A stretch of 60,000 nucleotides of DNA from Membranipora membranacea (GCA_914767715.1 OU612068.1:11410001-11470000), one strand, 5' to 3'; shown: positions 23,012 to 35,440, counted from the stretch's first letter. Notes: a model not told the origin generated them from the sequence alone. Made by a program: numbers and translations.

Positions 23012-24520
23012 CCATCTATATTTATTCCATTGTCTTCCCTTTAATTCATTATCATATTATACAATTACTAAATTGTCAGTCATGACAGAGCATTTTACAA
23101 ACACAAGTAAATTGACCATTAAATACCAATCGGTTTTAACAATTAAAAATTATAATGATATTTATTGAGTACCCAAGGGGTATCACGTGACTTCCCCACA
23201 ACAGGTCTATTGGCAAGCGATTCCATATTTCCACGGGAAGTCAATGAACGGGGGGGGGGGGGGGGGGGGCGTCAGACGAGGGGCAAAAGTCTGGGGGGCT
23301 CAGACTAATGAACGGCTAATGTAATGCCTGATGTCAATCTCAATATCAATTACAAAAGATTTGTGACAAGTTTAATTTAGCTCATTTACGTTGACATGAT
23401 AAAGCATATCCTTATAGTTGACCGCTGTGATGTAAGTGAAATCCTTCCAAGAATAGGTCATTTCAATCATACATAACTTCAGATATTAATCCAACTTGTG
23501 GAATGTGAATAGGTCTTCTCTGTATTAGTTGCAGCGCTAAAATGACAGTGCATTTTATCAGCCCCAAGCTAATTAATCAATAAGTTCAAATCAACTCAAG
23601 CAATAAAAAAAGAATAAGGGCTATATTGTGACTGCATCATAGATGAAATGGTAGGTCAAATTGACACAAGTCATATTGATGTAGGGAGGGTCCCTGCTAA
23701 AGGTAATTTGAATGAAAACTATTGTCCGCCCAAAACTGGTTCAGACTATCATATCTGATCAACTAATTATATTAAACCACTTTTATTACACAATCAATAT
23801 CATGTCTGATGTTCAACTACTATAACTATTGTGAAAGATTAATAAAACTTTCATTTGTGTTAAAATAACTTAGCATTTTCTCATAGCTTTAACTGCTGTG
23901 AGAAAATGTGATATCCTGTGAGAAAATGTGATATCTAACCCAAGAATAGGATAATCCAAATCATATATCAAATAGGCATACTCCAGATATTGACCCAACT
24001 TGTCTGCTCCTGGTTGGCAAGATAAAAATCGAAAGCTACACTGGTATATTGTTTTGTGTCCTGAAAGTATTCACTGCATCAACTTAGATACGTAATTAAA
24101 TTGCGTAGGTCAGGACAAGATTGTCTATTTTTGGTAAAAAGCGGCTCCTGGTTGTCAAAATAAATTAAAACTTGGCAAATCTTCTACCATTGATGTCCTT
24201 GAACTATTGTAGCTGCACTGCATCAAGTTAGATAATTAATTAAATTGTGTAATTCAGAACAAGGTGGCACTGTAGATACAAATGTATCACATGATTGTCT
24301 ATTTTTGGTAAAAAGAAGCTCATCAAACATTCCAGTGTCACACTGCTGTCTGCACCGCATTTCCACTTTTCAGGATCTTCCTTGTTCTTGGCTGGCTTGG
24401 CTGAAGAAATAATTAAATATAACAAATAGATAATAATGTTTTACGGATTCGACGATGAAATATATCTAACATGTTTTTACAATTGTCACGCCCTGATATG
24501 AACCATGTGACTGGACGTGG
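23012..24520. repeat. Intergenic repeats: tandem and diverged duplications
   Basis: No gene seen. Contents: a G homopolymer at 23250-23269; an exact 20-bp tandem pair at 23896-23915 and 23916-23935; and a diverged duplication in which 24072-24150 (CTGCATCAACTTAGATA to TTTTTGGTAAAAAG) recurs at 24216-24322 with a short insertion. A looser echo (CCAAGAATAGG ... AGATATT) links 23449-23500 with 23940-24000. Confidence 0.6.
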
Positions 24521-24526
24521 CCTGGC

Positions 24527-24533
24527 TATAAAA
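24527..24533 (+). promoter_or_regulatory. TATA box of the 24.6 kb Cys-rich gene
   Basis: TATAAAA in the context GGCTATAAAAGG, 112 nt before the ATG. The spacing and following sequence match the promoter of the nested paralogue. Confidence 0.75.
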
Positions 24534-24638
24534 GGAGTCAGCAACACAGTGCTGATCATCAATCGATCACAAGGTATCAATTTTACAGTAACTTTCTTTA
24601 AGGTTCTCAAGTTGTTGGTATCACCACACAAAAACAAG

Positions 24639-25454
24639 ATGAATAGTTTGATAATTATTTCACTGGCTGCTGTTTGTTTCCTTGCTCAACTCTCATTTTC
24701 GGAGGTAAGAACTATTTTAGCATCCTATTTTTCTTTACTCTTTCTCACTGATTTATGTCTTAATTGACAAACTAGTTGATGTAATCAAGAAAAACAAAAT
24801 TACAAAAACTAAGTGAACCCAATAAATATAGAGTGATGATCATGCTCCAGTGTGGTCTTTGTGGGGATTGGAGATTTATGATGAATACTATACACTGAAA
24901 AATTCTCAACTAATTGATGAAAACTTTTTTTTCTGTCGAAAAATTTCAAATAAGTCTCTATTTTGTAAGAATGATTTTACAAAATGAAGACAGATGCAGA
25001 TACGGGTTGTTAAATACTAAATAGTGTAATTAAGCGCTTGTTAGAAATTTTTTATCGCTTTCTGTCTTGACCCTCAATCATACTAAATCTTTGACCAGTA
25101 GGATTTTTGTTATTTTAGGCCGGTGAGGTCACCTACTATGATGATTGCGATACTTGTAAATATCGTGGATTAGGATGTGACTCTAAAGTGAGGCATGTCT
25201 GTACTAAGAAGTACGATCTACCCAACGGTAATGTTAAATGTATCAAAGATAAGTACGTCACCAAGTACATCTGCAAGGAACCAGAGTTTGCTGCTTCTAA
25301 GTGTGCAGCTTCAACTTCTGTTGCTGCCAAAATCGCTGCTGCCAAAATCGCTGCTGCCAAAGCAGCTGCTGCCAAAGCTGTCAAAAAGGCAAAAGCTGCT
25401 GCAAAGAAGGCTGCTGCCAAGAAAGTTGTATCACTAAAATATTCCCTTTATTAA
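24639..25454 (+). CDS. Secreted one-domain Cys-rich protein with Ala/Lys tail
   Basis: Exons 24639-24704 (66 nt, [20 protein letters not shown] then SE) and 25119-25454, 133 residues. Exon 2 begins [10 protein letters not shown] and holds one domain C-x2-C-x6-C-x7-C-x12-C-x10-C with LPNG and YVTKYIC, followed by a tail of AAAK-type units ([16 protein letters not shown]) and a short hydrophobic end. It is a close paralogue of the nested gene at 13.5-14.8 kb in leader, exon boundary, domain and promoter, but has one domain rather than two and a shorter tail. The signal peptide implies secretion; the six Cys probably form three disulfides. A poly(A) signal AATAAA lies near 25730. Function is not known. 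Confidence 0.85.
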
Positions 25455-26146
25455 TCTTTCCGAGATAATTTTTAAAATCCTTCAACACATTCAGTCATGT
25501 CGCTAAACATATTGACGCTGCTATTGATTGATGCAAAAACTGCAATCAGCTTATTCTTGCAGAATTGACAGTTTGAGCTTCTTTTGTGTGACAGAGTTGG
25601 CTCCTCTTGTATCATACCGCTCTAAAGGGTCACATGACATGTGGCCTGTGCTCCTAATAACTTACTGTTATCTGGTATATTTTAATATCCTGTGAAATAT
25701 TATTTGTGTTCTCAGAAACACTTTCGACAAATAAACAACCAGTATATTTACATTATTGTTACATCGTTACCAGTGTCACACAAATTATATATGCTTTGCA
25801 TGAAGTTCTTCTAGCTGCCTAAAATCTGGTAGATGGTCAAACCAGTTCCAAATTTCTGTCAACAACCATAAAAACAAGTATTTGCGTTCTTAAACAAAAA
25901 TTCTTTGGTAATGCAATAAAATTCCCAGTTCTGAAGACATGAAACCTTTTTCTAAAAAAATACGTCGATTTAACGGTTCTCAGAAATAGGCTTTCTATAT
26001 CCCATCACCTCTTCCCCTCTTGGTCTGAAATGAACCTAGTGTGATTTTGATTATTGAGTGAGATCCTCGTTATCTGATCTGCTAAACATATCTCTATGAT
26101 GATGACCAGAGGGATTTACATTATTGACAAGGGGAATGGACGAATT

Positions 26147-26610
26147 ATTTAGTAGTAAACATCAATGGGTGCCAATGAGGATCTTCAATCGATGCAACCT
26201 TACTGTACTGTCCAAGTTGAGCTATTGTATAGAGATATGGGACAGCACAGCAGCAACTCTAACAAATAAGATCGTGCTACTTACAAAGAAAATACTTAGG
26301 ATCATTTATAAATCAAAAATGTTAGCTTCATACACTCCACTTATGAATAAATCAAACAATTTGAGGTATATGTTCTTTATGAGTTTAAAACTTTATTGTG
26401 TGTCCATAAACCATTTTACGCCTCTAACATACACCATCATTATAAACAAGCCTTAAACTAAAGCACACCCTTAACTTACATGAAACTACATCTACCGAAT
26501 TCCACAACTAGAACAGGCCAACGTCGGGTCTTATATCAAATAGCAGCACTGTGGAACAAACTACCTGAAATCAGTTAAGAGTTGCGCCGCCTTCAAAACG
26601 GCTCTTAAAT
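26147..26610 (+). mobile_element. Degraded non-LTR retrotransposon (LINE) RT fragment
   Basis: Translation gives YCIEIWDSTAATLTNKIVLL and KKILRIIYKSKML, then in a shifted frame RTGQRRVLYQIAALWNKLPE, followed by AAFKTALK. This is the typical C-terminal end of reverse transcriptase proteins of CR1/L2/Jockey-like LINEs. Frameshifts and stops show it is dead. No 5' portion, endonuclease or tail repeat was recognised nearby. Confidence 0.75.
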
Positions 26611-27381
26611 GCACCTCTTGCTGTTAGGTTTGAAATTTTAGTACATCAATTTTGCATTGTTCCTCGACTAGCTAAGACATTGCCAAAGCTGTTGCATACT
26701 TGCGCCACATCACCGCTTTACTCTCATATTTTTCAGTTCCAGTTGCAGCCAGCATCAAAATCTTGTCATGCTTCATTCATATATTAGTTGCTCTTGCTCA
26801 TTTGTGGAAAATTGCTCATGTAAATATAACAGCACGCCTCCACATGCCATTACAGCAAGAGCCAGTGATTTAATTGGATGTTGTTATCCTCCCATGAAGT
26901 GAGAGGAGATAACTTTTTGTAAACTGCTGTTTTTAAAAACAGATCTTCATTATGTTTTATCATTGTTTAGTTCACAGTTTTATATATGATTTTCTCTTTT
27001 CAGGGTAACCCGTAAAATGTATGTCTCCATCAAATCCACAAAACTCAACAAAACCTCTTCACTTGTATTTGGCATTTAAATCAGGTTTACTGTGGATTTT
27101 GATTTTAAATTTTGTAAGTCGGCAATTCATAACTAAGAGTGTGGTATTTTTATCTGAAATCACAAAGCATTATTTTTTTCTGTTAAAATGTATTCATTTT
27201 TTGTTTTATAAGAAAAAAGTGAAATAAAAAACATAAACGGTATAAAAATCATAAATGAAATACTAATCAAAGAGTATGTGAAAAGTTGGCAACAAAACAC
27301 AGCTTGGCAGCTAGTTCGCTGTGCTTGCGTCCGTCGTTTTTTATCTTGGTTGTGTCGTTCAGTATTCAGTATTGTAGTTAC
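26611..27381. other. No gene recognised
   Basis: AT-rich intergenic sequence between the LINE fragment and the end of the 27.4 kb gene. It probably includes the 3' UTR of that minus-strand gene. The open frame at 27021-27227 is low-complexity and unsupported. Confidence 0.4.
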
Positions 27382-28355
27382 TCAGTAGTAAAACTTTGAC
27401 AAAATGTTTCTCACAAGTCCAAATGTGTTGTAACCATAGCCATAACTTGTCCCGTACTTCTTGGCAGTGCAGTAATATTGCTTGACATTGTAGCAGTAGG
27501 GTTTTCCATAATAACTGTAGTGGCTATTCTTACAAACTTTCTTCAGATGGTAGTTACAGCTCTGATGCTTGTAGTAGCACGGGTCACAGGAGTTGTAGTA
27601 TGTATAACCAGCCTACAGAATTCAATTTGTAATAAACATTAATACAATAAACTTGAAGTACTTTGACTTCAGAAATGCGGCAGTATAATGCTGAATTGCG
27701 GTATTTATTTTGGGGACTTCGATATGGAATGGCATCATATTTCAAGCTCGAGTTCTTAACCAAGAAGTATTACAGAGAATGAGGTATTTAATTTCATGAT
27801 TTATCACAAAATGATATGAGGAAGCAACGTACGGCCATTTTGAGACAAAATATCCGCTAGCCCTCCTTCTTTTTACAATTTGCATTAACATTTGCCTCTT
27901 TATCATTGGTAGGCAAGTTGCACATAGGTGCACATGTAAAAGTTCCAAAAATGCTTGCTGGCTGCAGATCTGTTAGGGAAACACATTGAATTCCATATCT
28001 GGAATAGCATCATTAGCTTTCTTTTGCAAAACAAAGGGCTTGCAAAAATAGCCAGTCCCTAGTAGCAATCTAGAAATGCCCTAATCATCGACACTGTAGG
28101 GGTATAATTACTGTTTGCAATTTTGTAAACAAGACAATTTCTCAGGCTAATTATTCATGCTACTAGGGACAGCCAATCAGATAACAGTCAGATGGGTCCC
28201 TGTGTTTAGTGTCCTAACTGTATAACGCTATGATACTATTTCCATTCTAAGAGAAGAATCTAATTCAGTGGGGAAACATTATAACTTACCAGAGCAGGGG
28301 AGATAACTGCAAGGAGACATGCTGCTCCAATCAGTGAAATCAGTAACTTGTTCAT
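27382..28355 (-). CDS. Secreted Tyr-rich Cys-rich protein
   Basis: Minus-strand exons 28290-28355 (66 nt, MNKLLISLIGAACLLAVISP then AL) and 27382-27612, 98 residues. Exon 2 begins AGYTYYNSC and has one family domain C-x2-C-x6-C-x7-C-x12-C-x7-C. About 19 of 76 residues of the mature part are Tyr (YSYY, QYYC, YGTSYGYGYN), and the protein is basic. Length, exon structure and Cys spacing place it in the same family as the 13.5, 24.6, 38.7 and 42.1 kb genes, but the sequence has diverged. Tyr-rich secreted proteins can be cross-linked or adhesive; that is inference. The reading frame is open and both splice sites are canonical. Confidence 0.85.
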
Positions 28356-28430
28356 GCTGTTGTCTTCTTACTGTTCTCTTGAGAATCTGTCGGAGTAAAA
28401 GGGAGCGTTTCATGTTTTGGTTTCTACGTC

Positions 28431-28440
28431 TATTTATAAG
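28431..28440 (-). promoter_or_regulatory. TATA-like box of the 27.4 kb gene
   Basis: CTTATAAATA on the minus strand, about 80 nt upstream of the ATG. A second candidate, GTATAAAAACC, lies at about 28777-28786 and is followed by a possible 5' UTR exon with donor GTAC/gtgagt near 28695, so the start site may be either. Confidence 0.5.
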
Positions 28441-28786
28441 CTGGCACTAATGCAAACATAGACATCAACTGTAAAACTCTAAACTCTTAACAATGTAGGC
28501 GCAATGGATCAACAGTTTGGAACTATTTAAAGCTATGTTAACAAAACAACAATGGGTATAATTATTATGTCCGACGATTTTCAATTTATCCTAAAACTAA
28601 TTTAAATAATAATGTGGTTTCAATAAAACAGCATTATACATAATAAAAAAAACAGTGACAAAGCTGACAGTCAGTCTTAATCTACTTACTACTCACGTAC
28701 ACAAAGCTTTAAATGAACTTTCTCTTGTTGTTGGTTCGATCAGACGCCGAATGAAGAAGAACTCCTGTTAAAGCGGTTTTTATACT

Positions 28787-30423
28787 CAAACTTTACATGA
28801 CTAGCCCAGGTAATGAGAGTTGATTGGAGTTCCTCATTGGCACACTTGCATGTTTACCAACATTCCTTTTGTCCTACACAAAACCCCATGTCATGATCAT
28901 AAGGATGTGCTTGGCAGGAGGTGATGAGGAATATTATAATTAATACATAATTAATTGACAAACCTTTCAGTGAATGAGGAAATAATTAATAATTATTAGA
29001 AAGTCTTTATGACAAATATTTTCTAATTGGTGTCAACCATAAACTTACTTATGGTGAATTTAAACCCTTGCATATGATATATAATTAAATTTACCATAGG
29101 TGAGTTAGTGTCTGGGAATGCAAGCACTTGGTATTTTGTTTTTGGTATTTGGAAATCGTTATTAACTGACACTTGGAAACTGGTCAAATATGAAAATACC
29201 TGACGTCAGGACAAAAATATTATCCCCTTTCAGCAGGGTTGGAGAATTCTTTGGATTCTCCACTAGACAGAGAAATTTTATTAATCTAAACATTGTCGGA
29301 TCGAGAAAGATCACGACAGTTCACTGCTGGCAGAGTTCATATGAGATGACTTTATAATACTGAATGCACTTTTTCGGCAGTTTGATGATTTTATTACTGA
29401 ACTACACCCTGGGGCAAATGCCCCAGGCAACTGATAAATTGCAACGCCAAGTTGTAACTGAATCTTCAGAGCAAAAACCGCTGTTCTTTATACTGACCTG
29501 TATAAATAGGTCGTAAAAATAGAAACAGGTGGGATGATACGTCATTATTTTGATGGCCAACCTCCGCATTTAGATGGTAATTAAATGTGCAAAAAATGGA
29601 AGTAAATGCGGAAGAGTATAACAATTAATCAGATTAAGACCATGGCAACCATGACAGTGCAATATACAATGCCTAACTTCATGTAGAGTCATGCACCTAG
29701 GCGTGTCACATACAGTGTATGTGACAACATGACCAACAAACTCCAGTTTTTTCACATATACTTTTTTGACACCGACCAATGTAACAGGGCAAATAAGGCC
29801 ATGTGAAAAATGAAGATAACATTTAAATTCCCATGGCATATATGGTCTTCACAGAATCAATCTTTCGTTATAGGCAATGAATTGACATAAAATGACCTAT
29901 CTAGATGACCTAATTAGATGAAGGAGTAGTTCAGACTGTCCAGCATTTAGCCTTGAAATGTAAACAACTGGTTCGTTTATTTTGAAAAAGAAGATAAGAA
30001 ACAATTGACAATAATTGTGTTACATGTTATTATTTTAAATAGACATTACAAAATAATTTGTCAAATCCCTTTCCTTTTCTCATAATATATATAATCTAGG
30101 CAGCACACAAGTACTAGTACAAGTGTTAGAAAAAGAAGCGCTTGTCTGTTTAGAAATTTTAATTGGTCGTTCCCAAGAAAACCGTATCACTTCCATATAT
30201 GCTTGTATAATGATGCTATAGTGTCTTTTCTTTTTATTATTACTATTAAAAATAAAATGGTTTGTATAGAAGACCTGTCCGCTATTGACCCGAAAAAAAT
30301 TGAAAGAGCAACACTCTGGCCCAATACCCTTTTATATTAATCGGCCTAATTGACAACAACTTTCAGGAGCGTGAGTAAACTAAATTCTGCCGAAACCTAC
30401 CAATGAACTCAAAACTAAGGAAT
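28787..30423. other. No gene recognised
   Basis: Intergenic. It contains a short palindrome (TGTCACATAC / GTATGTGACA, about 29704-29726) and a diverged copy of a sequence also found near 18185-18245 (ACACTTGGAAACTGGTCA at about 29170). Nothing with coding structure was seen. Confidence 0.4.
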
Positions 30424-30541
30424 ATATATATAATGGACCGTCCTGATGATATGAACATTGCTACAAGGACCTGGTCGACTCCAATTAATAAGCAGAAGCT
30501 GAAGAAGAAGTTTCCATCTCATTTATTAATCTATATGTGAG
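30424..30541 (+). promoter_or_regulatory. Possible promoter and 5' UTR exon
   Basis: A TATATATATAATGG stretch is followed about 100 nt later by a strong donor (GTGAG/gtaaga at 30542). No coding potential. It could be the first, non-coding exon of the 74-residue gene, whose coding exon is preceded by an acceptor at about 33142. Purely inferred from splice signals. Confidence 0.25.
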
Positions 30542-30542
30542 G

Positions 30543-33142
30543 TAAGATATAACACTTTGCGTCGCTTAGCTGACTTCGATTAACAACCACAGGTAATTTC
30601 AATTCAATTTAGATAGTATTAATTAAAATATTATTTTCATCTGCACAATGGTGAGCGATCTTATTTGAATTGAGTCAAGTAGAGCAGTGAAATGGATGTG
30701 CGTTGAAAGGCCAAGGGAAGTCGGGGAAAATCTAGAGACTCACAAAATAGAAGTTTCTACATATATTCGATATGTTGCCTTCATATTTTAATCAATATAA
30801 ATTATGATCAATTTGGAAAATTAGTTGTTGCGGCCTGTCAAGGAAACGGTATTTTTCTATCATAACAATACACAATACAATACTTTAAATTAGGTTAAAT
30901 CATTCAACAATGTCCTTGCGTGAACAAATTTTTTTTTTGTTCACTGCAATGGCAAAGCTATGATATCAACAGTGGTTGTTTTTTGCTTTTCTAGACACTT
31001 TAAGAATCATTGCCTTAGGATGTATGCAACTCACACTCACGCTATGTGCGCCTGTACAGATTTTTGATACTCTGCCATCAGGGCGCTACCACAACATTAA
31101 AGATAGAATAGACCTAAGGCAACAATGTTTTAGTGCACAATGTATGCAGTTTTTAAATTCAGTCTCCTTAAAAAGACATATTTCTTAACCACACCAGACA
31201 GAATACAATACATACCTACGTATCAAATCCTCTTTTCAATTTCATTTATCTCAAACTTGAATACAACAACACTTGTGCTTCACTAACGATTTTCCAATCT
31301 GAAAATCCCAACAAAGGTCCACACACACTTTATAATGTTGCCTTGAATGGCATATGACAGCTAGACAGTCCCAAGCGAAGGGACCACATAGGTTGGCCAT
31401 GTGAACTCCAATATCCCTACTGCAACACCACTGTGTGTGTATGATAGATAAAAAATAAGGATGTGATGTTTTTACTATGAGGAAGAAAATCATGTAAGCA
31501 CTGGATGAAAATTTGCATATCATGAAACAATCATAATCATGTGAAAAAAGTGACTAATAGGATATGATACATCATTTTTTAATTGTAAGGACTTTTTTCC
31601 TAAATTTGTTATTATTGTCATTTTTTGTCATTTTGACATGTTAGGGTTTTGATTGGCCACCTGGACGAAATATTTGATAAATTCTATCCGAGCTAAACCT
31701 CGGCACGTCAAAATGTCAAAGAAAGGTAAAATGTCCTCATCTAGCATCACGTTGTGTGATATTGTGACCAATTGCAAAATTGGATTTCAGCCAACTTTTG
31801 CCGGAGACGACCTCATTCATTAGGAATGAGATGATTGAGACAAATTATTTCCGACTACACATTGTAAGGCATATTCAAAAGTCTAATGAATATTAATATG
31901 TTATTAAATGTTTATCTTGTTGATTTGGTTTTCCCTTGCCTCTCACTACAATACTTAATATTTTTATGCTTGGATTTTTAACTATTCAATTAAAATCTTG
32001 ACCTTATGGTCCATGTGTTCATGAGCTATAAGTGACTACCAATGCTGCCTCAAATTTGTGTCTGTTTCGATGTACAAGCTTTTTTAAGAAACTCGCAAAA
32101 GCAGCAAAAGATACTAATCACCACAAAATAAGAAATAACTTGCTTTAACACTACTGAATAGCACTTCAGATTGTGGGAAGAGAGTCGCAGAAGGTCAAGA
32201 TGTTCCAAGTCAGTCTTCATAAACTCGGGATTTATCAGGAAATTATGCAAGGCCGTATGAGAATCACACAAAGATGGTGGCTCAAATTGACAACGCATCT
32301 CTCAAGTTTGGTGCCATTGTCCCCCTCCTTTTTTTTCTGTGACTTATATATATTGTTGAGGTCGAAGTTTTCCTAATATTATGCGAGAACGAGCTCTGAT
32401 TGGCCAAACAAGGGATTTACCTCATCACGGATCGATTAAGGTTTTTCCTCAATTAGTAGCCAAAATGGCCAGTGTGTGGCTCTGATCTGATTGGATATTG
32501 GCCCACCAGCCAATCAAAGCCTACACATTGGCTCGTGGCAACAAGCCAATTTATAAAAAATAACTTCCCATCAATCAAAGTTATTAATTATTATAATTGA
32601 AATTAATTGGTCCCCATTAATTGTGATTGATGAGATGAAAATTTGATTGGCCAAGAAATTGAGACATTGACAGGAATCTGGCGGGTGCCCAGAACTTGAA
32701 GATTAGCTAATTGTGACAAACAATATTATTAGGTTGTATAATGCTGTCAATTGCTACATCCATTTGGTTTCTTGAATTCTGGCAGTAATTCGATTAGCAT
32801 CTGTTTGAGAGGATCCCCAGTGGCGAGAGTTATGTGGTGAAGAGGACGGCATTTGCAACAACTTGGACGATGGATCAGCTTGTTGAGACGTGATGTCATA
32901 TTGCCATACGAGATGCGGCAATAAAATGTTATCTGGACAAGTGCATTCAAAAAACATGTTAGCGGTTTAATTTTCGCATGGATGTAACCTAATTGGTTCG
33001 AGAGCATTGATAATGGGTTTAATCAAAATCAATTATCACTAAGATAAAAAATGCAATTTAATTCATGTTTCCCTACGCTCAACATTTTTGTTATATAATA
33101 AGCTTCAGTTCCTTCACTGCAAACTATGAAATTTGTTTCAGG
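30543..33142. other. No coding sequence recognised
   Basis: AT-rich stretch, perhaps an intron. It holds a diverged dispersed repeat at about 32393-32565 with CTGATTGGCC, CCTCAATT and GTGGCAACAAGCCAAT blocks also seen at about 21585-21695. No protein-coding exon found. Confidence 0.4.
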
Positions 33143-33176
33143 CTCTACTAGAAAGTAAATTCAGAATATAGATCAT

Positions 33177-35440
33177 ATGTCTAAGCACCAGCTGAACATA
33201 GCGACAGCAGCGCTCGAACCAGGTGAGGAAATTTCTAAATATTTCAGAGTGAAATACCAGCATGGTGGACAGAACAATTCTGCTATTGCTGGTAGGGTAT
33301 GTGAAGTATCAGACTTTCAATACAAAAACTAAGGTTGTCTTCTCTTAGAGCGGAGCCTGATAACTCCCGACTTAATAGTTTACAGCTGGTTTATGGCGTA
33401 GAAGATAAAGCAATACACAAGGCGTCGAATAACTTCTAGACCGGAGTTTGGCGTAACAAAGGAACTGCGTGCAGTAATCAATGGATGTTCTGTCCCTGTG
33501 AATCTCTAATCACTTCACCAATAGCTAAAATGAGTGGAACCCAAAGACCTAACTTCTCATGTGTAGGTATCTTTTTTGATGATATTTTTCTTGCTACCCT
33601 GAAATGGACGGTCACATGGAACATTTTTTTCCCCTCATGAAAGTTGTGTGAGTTAGAGCATATTATTTTCAACAGGTGGTTAGCATAGCTCAGAATTTGT
33701 ATTTCTACCTTATTTCTACCTTATTTCCAGCAAGAATTGACACTACAAATGCTAAAAAATTTGTTGATGAATTTTCTGATACAAAAACCATTGCATTCAG
33801 CTCCCCAGCAACCACAGCAGAAATAAGAAAATTTGAAACTCCAGCAATCCCAAAACATACTTTGGTGTTTTTCTTGGTGTTTCGAGATGAAGAAGTAGCA
33901 TTCAGCTGTATTTTAGGGTCTAAACACACTGATAGGCGGTTGCAACCTCAGCAGATCCTAGATTACATCTTAAATACACATTAATCCTCAGGATCAGCTG
34001 AGGCTTATGTGTTTGTAATGCTATATCATGCAAACCGTTCTGCACTCGCTGAGGATCATCTGTGGCTGCTGCAGCAGATATGTTGACAACGGTGAAGTTA
34101 CGCAAACCTCCGAGGTTACAACCGCTAAGTGTGTTTTGACCATACCGCAGAGCTCTGCAGCTGGCTGTTTTCAGCAAAATTGCTCCTAAATTGGAGTCAA
34201 TAGAATCTTATACAATTTGATCACCTGTCAACCATCCTCTATTGTTTTACCAGTTAGCCTAAATTTTAAAAAGTGCAGTTCCACTGAGGGGACCTGCACT
34301 TTTTGAAATTTGATTCATCAATCTGACATTCTCTCTAAACCACTATCCAGTCACATATTTCCCCTAAAAGTAACAATAATCATCTTTATACTTTCTTAAT
34401 TGTTCAATTCTGATTGGCACCTATCGTTTTATTAGCTTGGGTTTATCAAATACACTGTCATTTCTGACAATGATGTTATGGAAAATAATAGAGGTAGACA
34501 AAAGAGTTTATAAATATCTCGAACTTTACCCAGCTGCAATCATTGATAGCCTGGAGACTGCTGGTACTTCCTGGTACCTGCTCGTAGATGTCAGATGTAT
34601 GGAATAGAGAACATTCCACATGGGATTGTCATGAGTTGGCAAGTTATTGTCTTTAAAATACCAAGAGGAAGCAATTTCGTGTAAACCGGGTGATCTCCAA
34701 ATTCTGATAGGTAATTTTGTTTTCCCCCCATGGAATATCTACCTTTACAATATTTATCTCTTCCTGCAGTTACAGCGTTACAAATACCTGTAAATAATGA
34801 TCCTCAAGAGTGACTGAAAAAAACCCGCTTAACGTGATATATCGCTTTTTAAAACTTTTCAATATTGTATTGGTGATCATGTCTAATAGTTATTTTCAGA
34901 GTTTAAATCTCCCAAATATTTGACGTTGAGTCGCAGTGACCTGTGGAAGTTTATTTTGGGGCAAAAAGTGCCCTTTTTAAATTGAGCCCTTTGTGCCTTG
35001 TTTTTGAGGTATTTGATTATTTTATGCTTTCACCATATAGAGGAGGCATGGCACTGACTGGAGGAGTGACATTTTAGTGAAACTTTATGATTTTAGGCCT
35101 CCTGTCTTTGAGACTCGAAATCGATTTTTGTAATAGTAATAGGGCCATTTCTGACCCCTCATTACATGCGACCCCAATAATGCAGAAACTGAAATTTCCA
35201 AATTATTTTACCATTTTGGTCTTGTACTGTCACTTCCATCAATAATCTTACCACTTTACAGATCCTGGTTGTCACAACTGTAACAGGATCTCGGTGGACG
35301 TCACCAGAAAGTCAGAGAAATCTCACAAAGTTAAGACACATCTGTGGATTCCAAGCCTTCCTACAGTCGACGATATGAACTTCCTGAATAATCCAGAACC
35401 TCTGACATACCCCGATATGCCTGAACCTTATGTGTTTTAA
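33177..35440 (+). CDS. Small uncharacterised protein, 74 residues
   Basis: Two coding exons: 33177-33222 (ATG to donor CCAG/gtgagg) and 35262-35440 (acceptor ctttacag, stop TAA at 35438-35440). The split codon GAT and the phases match. The product starts MSKHQLNIATAALEP, has a PGCHNC motif, a basic middle (TRKSEKSHKVKTHLW) and a Pro-rich acidic end (PEPLTYPDMPEPYVF). No signal peptide or membrane segment. Codon composition and the ordered C-terminus look like real coding sequence, unlike nearby random frames. I do not recognise the family. An upstream acceptor (gtttcag at about 33142) suggests a spliced 5' UTR. An unseen middle exon in the 2.0 kb intron is possible. Confidence 0.6.
34261..34311. 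repeat. Short hairpin, 24-bp arms with 3-nt loop
   Basis: The arms 34261-34284 and 34288-34311 pair at 21 of 24 positions (core AAAAAGTGCAG against CTGCACTTTTT). It lies in the intron of the 74-residue gene. The loop is too short for a normal miRNA precursor, so a small foldback is more likely. Confidence 0.6.

Noticed and set aside
33676-33984. Open frame of about 100 codons (+), with a protein-like stretch ARIDTTNAKKFVDEFSDTK
   Set aside because: No start context, splice partner or recognised family; it lies in the intron of the 74-residue gene. Could be a transposon relic, but I cannot support it.
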